This document shows positions 8,916-18,154 of a stretch of DNA of 64,000 nucleotides, piece after piece. The notes under the pieces were generated by a model that saw only the letters and a program-made list of their open reading frames with translations, was not told the DNA's origin and did not search any database. Location: assembly GCF_009811315.1 (NCBI RefSeq), contig NZ_BLID01000001.1:682001-746000 (forward strand), in the 5' to 3' direction. This DNA is from Vibrio atypicus (GTDB lineage Bacteria; Pseudomonadota; Gammaproteobacteria; Enterobacterales; Vibrionaceae). The stretch's first letter is position 1. Each line of letters begins with the position of its first letter. Made by a program: the position numbers and the translations under genes.

Positions 8916-9941
8916 ATGCAAGCAAGTGGTCACTTACATTTTTATGTTGGCACATACACGGATTCACCAAGCCAAAGTAGAGGCATTGTGAAAGTCAGCC
9001 TCAATCAACAAACAGGTGAGCTGATTCGCCTTGACGATGTTTACCCTCTGCGAAACCCTTCTTATCTCACCCTAACTTCGCAAGCGATTTATAGCTTTTC
9101 AGAAGTTGCGCAACAAGAGGGCGCTCAGCTAGTTTGTTTGCAAAACCAATCGGCTTTTTCCTTGCCAATAGCGGGCGACTACCCGTGTCATTTGGATGTC
9201 TCACCAGATGGTAACTATCTTGCGGTGGCGAATTATGGCTCGGGTAATGTAAGTGTTTACTCGCTGGATAACCAAGGTGTACCTGTGAGTCAGGTCGCTA
9301 ACTTGGTTGAAGAGGGAAAAGGGCCAAATCAAAACAGACAGCAATCCCCTCACGCCCATCAGGTGGTGTTTCAAACGACCCAGCCGAGATTAGTGAGTGT
9401 CGATTTAGGCAGTGATGCTGTTCGTTTCTATGACATTGTTGAGGGTGAATTCAATCGAGTTCAAACCGTGGCAATACCCGCAGGTTCGGGGCCTCGTCAC
9501 CTTGTTTTTAACCGAGCAGAAGATACCGCTTACGTAGTGTGCGAGCTGAGTGAAACCTTAGTGGTATTAAGTCTATTGAACGGTGAATGGCAAGTGACGC
9601 AGCAAGTGGATTTATTGCCAGAGAGTGAAAAGGGCGAGGCAGCATCCGCGATTAAACTCTCTGCTGATGAACGTTTTATTTACGTTTCTTGTCGTCATCA
9701 AAATCGTCTGAGCTGCTTTGATGTCTCTGGTCCACAAGTGCAGTGGCTACGCGCAACATCAAGTGGGGGCCAGTTCCCTCGTGATTTTACCGTTTCTAAG
9801 TGTGGTGAGTGGCTGATTGCCGCGAATCAGCACTCTAATGACTTAACGAGTTTTCGCCGTGACCCGACAACTGGCTCGCTTGAAGCGACAGGCTATCGAT
9901 GTTCAGTGGATGCGCCTGTGTGCGTTGTAGAGCCGCTGTAG
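8916..9941 (+). CDS. Lactonase family protein (7-bladed beta-propeller, Pgl-like)
   Basis: A 341-residue beta-propeller of the YbhE/Pgl lactonase family with typical repeats (FYVGTYTDSPSQSRGI, HLDVSPDGNYLAVANYGSGNVSV, GSGPRHLVF, RDFTVSKCGEWLIAANQ). No signal peptide is seen, so it should act in the cytosol. LPMO cleavage at C1 first gives a 1,5-lactone, so a lactonase that opens N-acetylglucosamino-lactone fits the block. A 6-phosphogluconolactonase role is the alternative. The ribosome site TTGGAGTG precedes the ATG. It is the last gene of the rightward run and is convergent with the HTH gene. Confidence 0.85.
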   Translation: MQASGHLHFYVGTYTDSPSQSRGIVKVSLNQQTGELIRLDDVYPLRNPSYLTLTSQAIYSFSEVAQQEGAQLVCLQNQSAFSLPIAGDYPCHLDVSPDGNYLAVANYGSGNVSVYSLDNQGVPVSQVANLVEEGKGPNQNRQQSPHAHQVVFQTTQPRLVSVDLGSDAVRFYDIVEGEFNRVQTVAIPAGSGPRHLVFNRAEDTAYVVCELSETLVVLSLLNGEWQVTQQVDLLPESEKGEAASAIKLSADERFIYVSCRHQNRLSCFDVSGPQVQWLRATSSGGQFPRDFTVSKCGEWLIAANQHSNDLTSFRRDPTTGSLEATGYRCSVDAPVCVVEPL

Positions 9942-9964
9942 TGCGCGCCATCATTGGCTTTAGG

Positions 9965-10729
9965 TTACTCGGTTAACCTGACAATGGTGGGCAGCGTATC
10001 GTGAAATGCCCCTTTGGCTCCCATAAAACCAAATGTGTAGTGAGCCACTTTTAACCCTTCTCTCAGCCGTAAATCTTGGCTTTCTCGTAGTAAATTAAAC
10101 ATCCAGTCTTCTAACTTTTTAGTGATTTGCTTGAATTCTTCATGCGTCAATTCGGCTTTTAAACTGATCAAAAATGCTTGGTCATCTTCAACCGGAATGT
10201 TGACGACTCGTTTTTGCAATCCGTTAAGCACTCGTGTGGTGAAAAACTCTGGGTATTTCGCACCTTGTTCAAAGGCTGTGTGCCCAGGTACTAGCAGTTT
10301 GCATTGATTGTGAACCCCAAGGGAGACTAAGCCCACTTTCTCTAGTCTTCTCAAATAGAGATGAATGGATGCAGGGTCGAGTTGATACCGCTCAGCAATA
10401 TCTTCTACCGTTTTGTGCTCCGCAAGCTCACTCCAAAAAGTAAACAAAGCTGGGCAGTCATAAAAAGCAGCATCTTGCTCCTGAGTGAACAGAGGGATGC
10501 TATTAAGTTTTTCTTCAGCTTGTTGCAGAATTTTCGACAGAGGAAAACCAATGAGATGGCTAATATGAATCAGGCGCTGCATGGTCATCGGCTGAGTATT
10601 ATTGAGTAGACGTTTCACACTCACTTCGGAAATTTCCAAGTCTTTTGCTAAGTCTTGATAGGCGATTCCTCGACTTTTTAGTTGTTGCTTGAGAATTACG
10701 CACACTTCTTGAGCCAGTTTCTGATCCAT
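9965..10729 (-). CDS. XRE-type HTH transcriptional regulator with second winged-helix region
   Basis: A 254-residue protein. Residues about 10-65 form a Cro/CI-type HTH (YQDLAKDLEISEVSVKRLLN). Residues about 85-130 look like a second winged HTH (VEDIAERYQLDPASIHLYLRRLEKVGLV). The C-terminal 120 residues are unassigned. It is divergent from an MFS exporter at 10853 with palindromic sites between, so it probably controls the exporter and itself. I do not recognise a named homologue. It is convergent with the lactonase gene by 23 bases and is unlikely to belong to that block. Confidence 0.75.
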   Translation of the reverse strand: MDQKLAQEVCVILKQQLKSRGIAYQDLAKDLEISEVSVKRLLNNTQPMTMQRLIHISHLIGFPLSKILQQAEEKLNSIPLFTQEQDAAFYDCPALFTFWSELAEHKTVEDIAERYQLDPASIHLYLRRLEKVGLVSLGVHNQCKLLVPGHTAFEQGAKYPEFFTTRVLNGLQKRVVNIPVEDDQAFLISLKAELTHEEFKQITKKLEDWMFNLLRESQDLRLREGLKVAHYTFGFMGAKGAFHDTLPTIVRLTE

Positions 10730-10811
10730 GAACTCTCCGAATAAACACCGTTCGATACAATGGGTATCATAATAGTGATCTTTACGAGTATTGATTGAGA
10801 TAAAAGGTCGT

Positions 10812-10831
10812 TATGAGATTCTTTTCTCATA
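10812..10831. promoter_or_regulatory. Operator-like inverted repeat upstream of the MFS gene
   Basis: TATGAGA and TCTCATA flank a 6-base spacer. The right half-site CTCAT is reused with TGAG at 10839-10842 in a second overlapping dyad. GATAC-5-GTATC at 10753-10767 is a third dyad near the regulator start. These are likely binding sites for the divergent HTH regulator. Confidence 0.4.
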
Positions 10832-10852
10832 TCTAATTGTGAGAGAGCTAGA

Positions 10853-12115
10853 ATGACGCAAGGAAACTTAATTGCCCGATTTGCCTTCCACCAAGGGATT
10901 CACTGGTCGATTACTGGTGTCATGATTCCTGTGCTGGTTTTGGTTTTTCAATCAAGAGGTTTGAGCTTAACAGAAGTGGGCCTAGTGATGGGGACTTGGG
11001 GCATCACCACCATGTTACTTGAAGTGCCATTGGGTGGGATTGCAGATCAGTTTGGTCGTCGGCGCATTTATCTGCTTTCTCTGGTCATCAATGCGATCGC
11101 GGCTGTTGTACTCTTGCTCGCGTCAAATCTGAGCTTTATGTTGCTCAGTGCGGCATTATTTGGTGCTTCTCGTGCTATCTATTCTGGAACGTTGGACGCT
11201 TGGTTTTATGACAAGTTTCAAACCGTTTCTGGCTCGCACTCATTTCACTCTGCTTTGGCTTTGGTTAATGTAGTGGTGACACTCGGGCTGGCATTTGGCG
11301 CGTTATCGGGTGGTTACTTACCAGATTTAGCCGTGCAATTTAGCTTATCAACCCAATCAATGTACGATCTGAATATGTTGGTGGTGATAGCGATGAATGG
11401 CGCGTTATTCGCGTTGACGTTTTTACTGATTCCGGCAGAGGACGGTGAGTCTGCGGAAGGGGAAGCAGAACCTGCGATCGGTGTTCTAAAAAGGTGTCAG
11501 CAGGCATTTAACGCTTCCATCAGTCATACGGTCTTACTGCGTGTTCTACAAACAACCTTGGTTTTCGGCATGGTATTGAGTGCTGTCGAGAATCTATGGC
11601 AGCCCTATCTGGCGGATATAATCAAAGACTCAGGCTATGGGACAGAGGTATTTGGCATTCTATCTGCCCTCTACTTTTTAATGGCGACTTGCTCATCTCT
11701 GTTTTCGGTACGGTTACTTAGCTGGTTGAAAGGCTCACATCGAAAGTTATTGTTTGTTAGTTATATTGCTGCAGGGACAATCTTGGTGTTGCTGGCCTTT
11801 AGTGCGAGCCTACTTGCGTTCGCCGCTGGCTATCTGCTGTTTTTCTTCCTGTTTACTCTTGGCGGCAATTCACAAAGTGTCTTGCTTAACGATCATACTC
11901 AAGCGCAATATCGTTCAACCATGCTGTCGATAAGTTCATTAGTCGTGACTGTTGGAGGTGTCGTTGCCTCTGTTAGTTTTGGCTACATTGCTGATCTTTA
12001 TGGTATTGCGGTCAGCTGGTGGCTAGGGGCACTTCTTTTATTGCTTTCGTCATTGCTGTTTTTGCGGATTCCTGAAATCGAAATATCGGAGGCTTCAAGT
12101 AAAGGAGTGGCGTAA
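10853..12115 (+). CDS. MFS transporter
   Basis: A 420-residue inner-membrane protein with 12 predicted helices. The MFS loop 2-3 signature is GGIADQFGRRRIY near residue 62. Loop 6-7 is charged and extended (AEDGESAEGEAEPAIG). The substrate is unknown; the single-gene arrangement with a divergent HTH regulator is typical of efflux pumps. The ribosome site GAGAGAGC is followed by ATG. Confidence 0.82.
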   Translation: MTQGNLIARFAFHQGIHWSITGVMIPVLVLVFQSRGLSLTEVGLVMGTWGITTMLLEVPLGGIADQFGRRRIYLLSLVINAIAAVVLLLASNLSFMLLSAALFGASRAIYSGTLDAWFYDKFQTVSGSHSFHSALALVNVVVTLGLAFGALSGGYLPDLAVQFSLSTQSMYDLNMLVVIAMNGALFALTFLLIPAEDGESAEGEAEPAIGVLKRCQQAFNASISHTVLLRVLQTTLVFGMVLSAVENLWQPYLADIIKDSGYGTEVFGILSALYFLMATCSSLFSVRLLSWLKGSHRKLLFVSYIAAGTILVLLAFSASLLAFAAGYLLFFFLFTLGGNSQSVLLNDHTQAQYRSTMLSISSLVVTVGGVVASVSFGYIADLYGIAVSWWLGALLLLLSSLLFLRIPEIEISEASSKGVA

Positions 12116-12219
12116 TGACTTTAGATTAATGCCCTCTCAACTTTCGCATGAGAGACTATACTGATTGTTGATGATTTGATTATTAGCAACTGAGAACCAG
12201 TGTTTCCACAGGGGGCAAA

Positions 12220-13008
12220 ATGACATCTCAGCAGGTACAGCATTTTTTCCATCCGCATTCAGGCACCATCAGTTATGTCGTCGCGGATTCAGACACCAAC
12301 GAAGCAATTATTATTGATCCCGTCGCCGATTACGATGTTGAAAATGACAAAGTCAGTTATGAATCGGCGCAAGAGATTATCGATCATGTAGAGCAATCAA
12401 AACTGCATATCGTAGCCATCCTTGAGACCCATATTCATGCCGATCATTTGTCGGGATCGTTCTACTTAAGTAAGCAGTTAGATGCGCCGATTTATGTTTC
12501 TGAAGGGGTGAAAGAAGTGTATTCGAGCTGGAAAGACGAACTTTGCTTAAGCGAGCTCTACCACTTTGAACATTTTCTTCTGGAAGACGAGCAATTTGAT
12601 TTTGGTCACTCTCATCTAGAAGTGATCAGCACACCCGGGCATACGCCATCCGATCTCACTTTCAAAATTGGTGATGCTTTGTTTGTCGGAGACTCACTGT
12701 TTTACCATGGTACTGGGCGTGCGGATTTCCCAGGTGGCAGTGCCGAAAAGCTGTTTGAATCTATCTCCAAACTCTATGGGCTCAAAGACGAAACAGAAGT
12801 TTATTTGTGTCATAACTACCCAGACAAAAAAGAAGAGTTGGTCTATAAAACTACGATTGGGGAAGAGAAACACCACAATACTTTAATGACCGAAGAGACA
12901 ACATGTGAGCAGTTCGTCGACCATAGGGAGCTGCGCGATCACCAACTACCGCCACCAAAGTTGATAAAACCTGCTCTGGAGTTCAACTTAACGGCGACTC
13001 ATCACTAA
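12220..13008 (+). CDS. MBL-fold metallo-hydrolase (glyoxalase II / persulfide dioxygenase-like)
   Basis: A 262-residue cytoplasmic metallo-beta-lactamase fold protein with ETHIHADHLSG (HxHxDH), STPGHT for the next ligand, FVGDSLF for the bridging aspartate and LCHNYP near the end. These match the Blh/ETHE1-like subgroup, which can act on persulfides or thioesters. No rhodanese domain is attached. The ribosome site AGGGGGCAAA precedes the ATG. A gutted second copy of this gene, including upstream DNA, lies at 52022-52217, so the family was duplicated in this genome. Confidence 0.85.
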   Translation: MTSQQVQHFFHPHSGTISYVVADSDTNEAIIIDPVADYDVENDKVSYESAQEIIDHVEQSKLHIVAILETHIHADHLSGSFYLSKQLDAPIYVSEGVKEVYSSWKDELCLSELYHFEHFLLEDEQFDFGHSHLEVISTPGHTPSDLTFKIGDALFVGDSLFYHGTGRADFPGGSAEKLFESISKLYGLKDETEVYLCHNYPDKKEELVYKTTIGEEKHHNTLMTEETTCEQFVDHRELRDHQLPPPKLIKPALEFNLTATHH

Positions 13009-13020
13009 ACCATTTTATTC

Positions 13021-13065
13021 CAAGCTCATTGTTAACACGTATGTGGTCTCGATGGGCTTGTTTTT
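13021..13065 (+). terminator. Rho-independent terminator of the metallo-hydrolase gene
   Basis: CAAGCTCAT (13021-13029) pairs with ATGGGCTTG (13052-13060, one G-T pair) and is followed directly by TTTTT. The 19-base interior loop is large, so the strength is uncertain. Confidence 0.55.
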
Positions 13066-13290
13066 CTGCTCCATAATTGACCAGATAACACCATTTTCTC
13101 ACCTAATTGATGAATTTATAGAATTTCTAACTACCTAATCCACAAAACTGATACAGACCTCTTTATTAATAAAATGTAGTGATGTTTTATATGGATTGTT
13201 AATGCTACTTTCTCAATAGAGAGAATAGTTTTCGACTTTTTTAGGAATTTGTTTGTGGATCAGGTAGTTGACAAAAAAGGCGATGCTTTT

Positions 13291-15210
13291 ATGGCTGAGC
13301 CGGAACCTAAAAAGCGACCACGTGGAAAATTTCGTTGGCGCGGAATAGAAGTGCGCCTAGGTCTTGCTCTTGCGATGTTATCCATGACAACACTGCTCTT
13401 GGCTCTGTTTAGTTCGACAACCTATGACAAGCTCGAACTGGCCTTGGTTGAATTGAAAGAGAAAGAAATCCCCGCTTTAGAACAAGCCGCTAGATTGAAC
13501 GATATGGTTCGTTTGGTGATCAGTGACTCTTCCCAGTTAGTGGCGGCCGATTCTAATCTAGAAAGACAAAACGCCATGATTCGTGTCGAAAGCAGTATCG
13601 CTGAAATGAATCAAGTGCTGGCCAATTTTCCTGAATATCACGCTTATTTTAAAGACCTGATCATGCAAGTCAGCAACAGCTTGAGTTTGCTGTATCAAAG
13701 TGGTGTGGAGTCTCGAGATCTAAACAAAGAACTCCGCCATTTGCTGGAAGGTTTCTATCCCTTGTTGCAGCAAGTCAGCGAAGAGCTCGACAGCTTGCCG
13801 ATTGAGCAGAAATCACGGTTGCAATACAGCCAGCTCAAAGCTCTGCTCTTTTATCAGCTCGGTTTGGTGGAAAAGCTGTATAACGATGGCAGCTTCAATG
13901 AGCTGGATTACACCACTTATAGACTAGAGCAACTAGGACAAGAGTGGTTCAGTTTATGGCTTGCAAGTGGCTTAGCGGAATCACTACCATCTTTGGATGA
14001 AAAGTTATCGGTGATCTACACCTTAGCCTCCCGATCTAGCCGGTTGGTGAAGCTGAAAAACCAAGCTTTGGAGCACTACTATCAGCAGGAGTTTTTGTTA
14101 GAAAACAGCCGAAAGTACCTGCATCAGTTGTCGGTGCAAATAGAGCGCAACACTTCCACCGTTAACTTGGAAATCGATTCTTCCATTGCTCAAGTTCAGC
14201 ATTCGCTCGCATCCAATCGAACGTTTTCATTGGCCTTATCGGTATTCAGTTTGTTTGCTGCAGCGGGGATCGCTTGGTTCTATGTACGGAAAAACATTTT
14301 GGAAAGATTACTCAACCTTCGCGACGATATGTTTGCTATCTCAACCGGTCATTTGGATACCGAAATTGAACTGAAAGGGCAGGATGAAATTACCCAGATG
14401 GCGAAGTCATTGCAGGTTTTCCAAGCGACAGCGAAAGTGGTGAAAAAGACCAATCATAAGCTGGAAGCCGAAGTTGAAGAGCGTCGACTCGCGGAAGAAA
14501 AATTACGAGTGACTCAGGATGAGTTAGTTCAAGCAGGGAAATTGGCCGCGCTCGGTCAGTTAAGTGTCGGTATCACTCATGAAATCAATCAGCCACTAAC
14601 AGCGATCAGTAGCCACACACGCAGCGCAAAAAAATGGCTAGAGCAACAGCGTTCAGACAAAGCGACTCAAAATCTACATAAAATTGAAACCCTGCTTGGT
14701 AAAGTGGCAGCATTAACACATCACCTTAAAGCTTTCTCGCGTAAGAGCGATGGGAAGATTTCTTCCGTCCCTGTCATGCCTGTGGTCAATGATGCCATTG
14801 AGCTATTTGCAAATAAACAAGTGCCCATCGTATTGGATTGCGATTTAGCCCCAGATGAAAGTGTAACCGCGAATCCGATTCGATTAGAGCAAGTGTTAGT
14901 GAACCTTATCAGTAATGCGATTGATGCGGTCGAGAGTAAGCCAGAGCCATTGATTTTGGTTTCGGTAAAACGAGTCGATCGTACGGTGACCGTTTCAGTC
15001 AAAGACAATGGTAAAGGGATCCGAGCTGAAGATATTCCTCATCTCTTTGACCCGTTTTATACCCGAAAAGAGGTGGGTAAGGGCTTAGGACTAGGCCTCT
15101 CTATTGCTTTTAACATCATCAAAGACTTTGGTGGTTCTATTCGGGTTTACTCTCAGCCAGATCTTGGCAGTGAGTTTGTTGTACATCTAGAACAAGGCGA
15201 AACATCATGA
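13291..15210 (+). CDS. Membrane sensor histidine kinase, DctB/PgtB-like
   Basis: A sensor kinase of about 639 residues. It has one helix near residues 22-44, a largely alpha-helical periplasmic domain of about 265 residues, a second helix near 310-330, HAMP, a short coiled coil, then HisKA with LAALGQLSVGITHEINQPLTAI (phospho-accepting His about residue 430) and an HATPase with DNGKGI and GKGLGLGLSI. The LGQLSVGITHEINQPL form is that of DctB/PgtB kinases that partner sigma-54 activators. The start is uncertain: ATG 13291 has AAGG upstream, and GTG 13255 with AGGA 8 bases upstream is also possible. It overlaps the response regulator by 4 bases. The ligand may be a phosphorylated metabolite, judged from the targets. 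Confidence 0.87.
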   Translation: MAEPEPKKRPRGKFRWRGIEVRLGLALAMLSMTTLLLALFSSTTYDKLELALVELKEKEIPALEQAARLNDMVRLVISDSSQLVAADSNLERQNAMIRVESSIAEMNQVLANFPEYHAYFKDLIMQVSNSLSLLYQSGVESRDLNKELRHLLEGFYPLLQQVSEELDSLPIEQKSRLQYSQLKALLFYQLGLVEKLYNDGSFNELDYTTYRLEQLGQEWFSLWLASGLAESLPSLDEKLSVIYTLASRSSRLVKLKNQALEHYYQQEFLLENSRKYLHQLSVQIERNTSTVNLEIDSSIAQVQHSLASNRTFSLALSVFSLFAAAGIAWFYVRKNILERLLNLRDDMFAISTGHLDTEIELKGQDEITQMAKSLQVFQATAKVVKKTNHKLEAEVEERRLAEEKLRVTQDELVQAGKLAALGQLSVGITHEINQPLTAISSHTRSAKKWLEQQRSDKATQNLHKIETLLGKVAALTHHLKAFSRKSDGKISSVPVMPVVNDAIELFANKQVPIVLDCDLAPDESVTANPIRLEQVLVNLISNAIDAVESKPEPLILVSVKRVDRTVTVSVKDNGKGIRAEDIPHLFDPFYTRKEVGKGLGLGLSIAFNIIKDFGGSIRVYSQPDLGSEFVVHLEQGETS

Positions 15211-16565
15211 CGATGGAAAAACAGATCACCCTTATTGATGACGAACTGGATGTTGTCGAAGCCGTGAGTGAAATGCTCGAACTGGAAGGCTTTTCCGTTA
15301 CGGGATTTACTGATCCTAAATTGGGCTTGAAATCGTTAGCGCCAGACAGTCGACAAGTGATCTTGTGTGATGTTCGAATGCCGCAATTAGATGGGTTAAC
15401 CATGCTTGATGCGATTCAAAGCCGCGCCCCATCTTGTGAAGTGATTTTGATGAGTGGTCATGGTGATATTCCAATGGCGATTGAAGCGATGAAGTTGGGG
15501 GCGTTCGACTTTATTGAAAAACCGCTACAAAGCGACGAGTTGATAGAAAAGCTCAACCTTGCAGCGCTTCATATTCAAAATCAGCCCAAGCCAGCCCAAG
15601 CGTCTCCAGAGCTACCGATTGAAAGCGTGGTGATTGGTGTGTCGAGTCAGATGGAAATGGTACGAACTCAAGTGTTGGCACTCGCGCGTACTGGAGTTGA
15701 TACCATCATCAATGGTGAAACCGGCACAGGCAAAGAGGTGATCGCACGGGCGTTACATCGGTACTCTGTTCGCCGCGACAAGCCGTTTGTTGCGATTAAC
15801 TGTGGTGGTATGACGGAAAGCATCATTGAAAGTGAACTGTTTGGTCATGAAGCGGGTTCGTTTACCAGTGCCAATAAAAAACGTATTGGTAAAATTGAGC
15901 AAGCCCATGGAGGAACTCTGTTTCTGGATGAAATCGAAAGCATGCCGATTGCTGTGCAAATTAAATTGTTGCGCGTGATTCAGGAGCGGGTGATTGAACG
16001 AGTTGGGGGCAATACGCTGATCCCTGTCGATATTGTCGTCGTCGCCGCGAGTAAAGCAGATCTGGCTGAGTTGAGTCAGCGCGGTGAATTCAGAGCCGAT
16101 CTTTTTTATCGTCTCAATATCGCCAGCCTAAACTTACCGCCTCTACGCCAACGCAAAGAGGACATTCAGGCTCTATTCCGCCATTTTGTTGTGCAAGCTA
16201 GCCAGAAGTATAAAACCCGCGCCTCAACTCTCTATACTGAGCAAATTCAGCAACTATGCCGCCACGATTGGCCGGGCAATGTCCGCGAGCTTAGAAACGT
16301 GGCAGACCGATTTGTGCTTGGCATTGTTGGCGAAGGATTTGATCTGCAAGCTCCCACCACACAAGGCAGTGAAGCTTTTGCGTTTGAGCAGCAAATGGAG
16401 CAGTACGAGCGAAATGTCCTGACGGAGGCGCTGATTGAGACGGCTGGTAATATTAATGAAGTATCTTTGCGGTTAAATCTGCCAAGAAAAACCCTCTACC
16501 GTAAGATGAAAAAGCATCAGTTAGATAAAGAGAGTTTTAAACCTCATACCACAAGACATAATTGA
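15207..16565 (+). CDS. Sigma-54-dependent response regulator, DctD/PgtA-like
   Basis: A 452-residue NtrC-family activator. The receiver domain (1-120) has DD at 11-12, phospho-accepting D55 in LCDVRMP and K103. The AAA+ domain has Walker A GETGTGKE and Walker B GGTLFLDE. A Fis-type HTH closes the protein (GNINEVSLRLNLPRKTLYRK). The sigma-54-contacting GAFTGA loop reads GSFTSA here, an unusual change at two positions that keeps the key Phe-Thr. It is translationally coupled to the kinase by ATGA. Two sigma-54 promoters downstream (16629, 18155) are its obvious targets. Confidence 0.9.
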   Translation: MTMEKQITLIDDELDVVEAVSEMLELEGFSVTGFTDPKLGLKSLAPDSRQVILCDVRMPQLDGLTMLDAIQSRAPSCEVILMSGHGDIPMAIEAMKLGAFDFIEKPLQSDELIEKLNLAALHIQNQPKPAQASPELPIESVVIGVSSQMEMVRTQVLALARTGVDTIINGETGTGKEVIARALHRYSVRRDKPFVAINCGGMTESIIESELFGHEAGSFTSANKKRIGKIEQAHGGTLFLDEIESMPIAVQIKLLRVIQERVIERVGGNTLIPVDIVVVAASKADLAELSQRGEFRADLFYRLNIASLNLPPLRQRKEDIQALFRHFVVQASQKYKTRASTLYTEQIQQLCRHDWPGNVRELRNVADRFVLGIVGEGFDLQAPTTQGSEAFAFEQQMEQYERNVLTEALIETAGNINEVSLRLNLPRKTLYRKMKKHQLDKESFKPHTTRHN

Positions 16566-16572
16566 CCCATCA
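16553..16572 (+). promoter_or_regulatory. Possible activator site upstream of the GDPD sigma-54 promoter
   Basis: GACATAATTGACCCA matches the core GACAT-n-A-n-TGACCCA that is repeated at 18046 and 18080 before the phnD-like gene. It overlaps the stop codon of the activator gene and lies about 75 bases before the -24 element, a usual distance for an enhancer site. Confidence 0.5.
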
Positions 16573-16628
16573 TAGAAACTTAATAAAACCGTTATATTTA
16601 TCTGTTTGAATTATAAGCGAAAAGTTTT

Positions 16629-16646
16629 TGGCACGTTGCGTGCAAT
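16629..16646 (+). promoter_or_regulatory. Sigma-54 promoter of the GDPD-family gene
   Basis: TTGGCACGTTGCGTGCAA has GG (16631-16632) and GC (16643-16644) exactly 10 bases apart, as sigma-54 requires, with a perfect TTGGCACG -24 box. Transcription would begin near 16655, leaving a leader of about 110 bases. Confidence 0.85.
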
Positions 16647-16763
16647 TTAACCAATTGTTCTGGTTTGAAGTCAGGGAGTTAGCGCAAATGAATGCGAATA
16701 AAACACCACAAAATCAGAGCATATAAAACGACAAATAACTATTTGCTGCAAGGAGAACAACAG

Positions 16764-17975
16764 ATGAAGCAAATCTTAACCAGTGGTATCGCTCTATTGT
16801 TAGGCGTTAGCTCGATAGCGGTAGCGGGTAATGAGCCGGCTCAATTGGGTCCTCGCCCGTTATATTTGGTGAGTGACATGGAAGATGGTCCATTGAAAAC
16901 CAAGCTGGAGAGCTGTGAAGCGGGCCCGTTCCATCGTACAGACTTCTCAATTGGTCACCGAGGTGCAGCGATGCAGTTCCCTGAGCACACGAAAGAGTCG
17001 TACTTGGCGGCGATTGCGATGGGAGCAGGGGTATTAGAGTGTGATGTCACCTTTACCAAAGACAAAGAGTTAGTTTGTCGACATTCACAGAGTGATTTAC
17101 ATACTACGACAGATGTCTTGGCGCACCCAGAGCTTGCGAAGAAGTGTACCGTGCCATTTAAACCTGCGAATCCAGCAACGGGTGAAGATGCGCAAGTAGA
17201 ATGTCGCACCTCTGATTTCACGCTTGCTGAGTTCAAAACCCTTAAGGGCAAGATGGATGGCGCAAATCCAAAAGCAACCACAGTAGAAGAGTACATGAAT
17301 GGCACACCTGGTTGGCGTACCGATTTGTACTCTCAAACCGGGACTTTGATGACGCATGCAGAAAGTGCAGCGCTATTTAAAAAACATGGTGTGAAAGTGA
17401 CACCTGAACTGAAATCAGCAGCCGTAGAAATGCCATATAAAGGCTTTAGCCAAGAAGATTATGCCCAAAAGTTGGTTGATGAGCTAAAGGCAGCAGGCTT
17501 CTCTGCGAAAGACGCATACGTTCAATCATTTAATCTAGACGATGTGAAATACTGGATTAAGAATGAGCCGAAATTTGGTGAGCAAGCGGTATACCTTGAT
17601 GATCGCGTATACAACTTAGAAGGGTTTACGGCGACACTGGAGAACATGAAAGCTCTCTCTTCTGAAGGCGTAAACATTATTGCTCCGCCACTTTATGCGC
17701 TGGTTCAGCTTGATGAGAAAAATGCGATTGTCGAATCAGAGTACGCGAAGTTAGCGAAGCAAGCTGATCTCGATATTATCGCATGGACGTTAGAGCGTTC
17801 AGGCCCGCTGGCTCAAGGTGGCGGCTGGTACTATCAAACAGTCACTGAGCAGATTAACCAAGATGGTGACATGATGAAGGTACTGGATGTGTTGGCAAAA
17901 GATGTCGGTGTACTTGGGGTATTCAGTGATTGGCCATCAACGGTGACGTACTACGCAAACTGTATGGATATTTAA
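16764..17975 (+). CDS. Periplasmic glycerophosphodiester phosphodiesterase family protein
   Basis: A 403-residue secreted protein. The ATG at 16764 was chosen because it gives a clean signal peptide ([22 protein letters not shown]) and has AAGGAGAAC upstream. GDPD motifs follow: [18 protein letters not shown], then [19 protein letters not shown] in VTPELKS, and a C-terminal AWTLERSG. It would release glycerol-3-phosphate or a related phosphomonoester from diesters in the periplasm. An insertion of about 60 residues after residue 115 sets it apart from short GlpQ forms. It has its own sigma-54 promoter and precedes a phosphonate-type importer, so the pair probably forms a scavenging route. The true substrate is open. 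Confidence 0.87.
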   Translation: MKQILTSGIALLLGVSSIAVAGNEPAQLGPRPLYLVSDMEDGPLKTKLESCEAGPFHRTDFSIGHRGAAMQFPEHTKESYLAAIAMGAGVLECDVTFTKDKELVCRHSQSDLHTTTDVLAHPELAKKCTVPFKPANPATGEDAQVECRTSDFTLAEFKTLKGKMDGANPKATTVEEYMNGTPGWRTDLYSQTGTLMTHAESAALFKKHGVKVTPELKSAAVEMPYKGFSQEDYAQKLVDELKAAGFSAKDAYVQSFNLDDVKYWIKNEPKFGEQAVYLDDRVYNLEGFTATLENMKALSSEGVNIIAPPLYALVQLDEKNAIVESEYAKLAKQADLDIIAWTLERSGPLAQGGGWYYQTVTEQINQDGDMMKVLDVLAKDVGVLGVFSDWPSTVTYYANCMDI

Positions 17976-18004
17976 TTCAGTCTCATTGAGATTTTACTGA
18001 TTAT

Positions 18005-18029
18005 AAAAAGGGTCTTCGGGCCCTTTTTT
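18005..18029 (+). terminator. Rho-independent terminator after the GDPD gene
   Basis: AAAAAGGGTC and GGCCCTTTTT close a TTCG tetraloop, followed by the T-run. It is strong and separates the GDPD transcript from the phnD-like unit, which is why the latter has its own promoter. Confidence 0.85.
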
Positions 18030-18045
18030 AGCCTATAAAATTAGC

Positions 18046-18099
18046 AGGACAGAAATGACCCAAAGTGTTGAAAATAGATAGGACATCAATGACCCAAAT
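18046..18099 (+). promoter_or_regulatory. Direct repeats, probable enhancer sites for the sigma-54 activator
   Basis: AGGACAGAAATGACCCAAA (18046) and AGGACATCAATGACCCAAA (18080) are 34 bases apart, about three helical turns. They lie 55-110 bases before the -24 box at 18155. A third related copy precedes the GDPD gene. This is the pattern expected for binding sites of the adjacent NtrC-type activator. Confidence 0.65.
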
Positions 18100-18154
18100 A
18101 GAAATTAGCACAATGAAGATTTGTTTAACTTGTTGAAAAATAATAAAAATAAAA

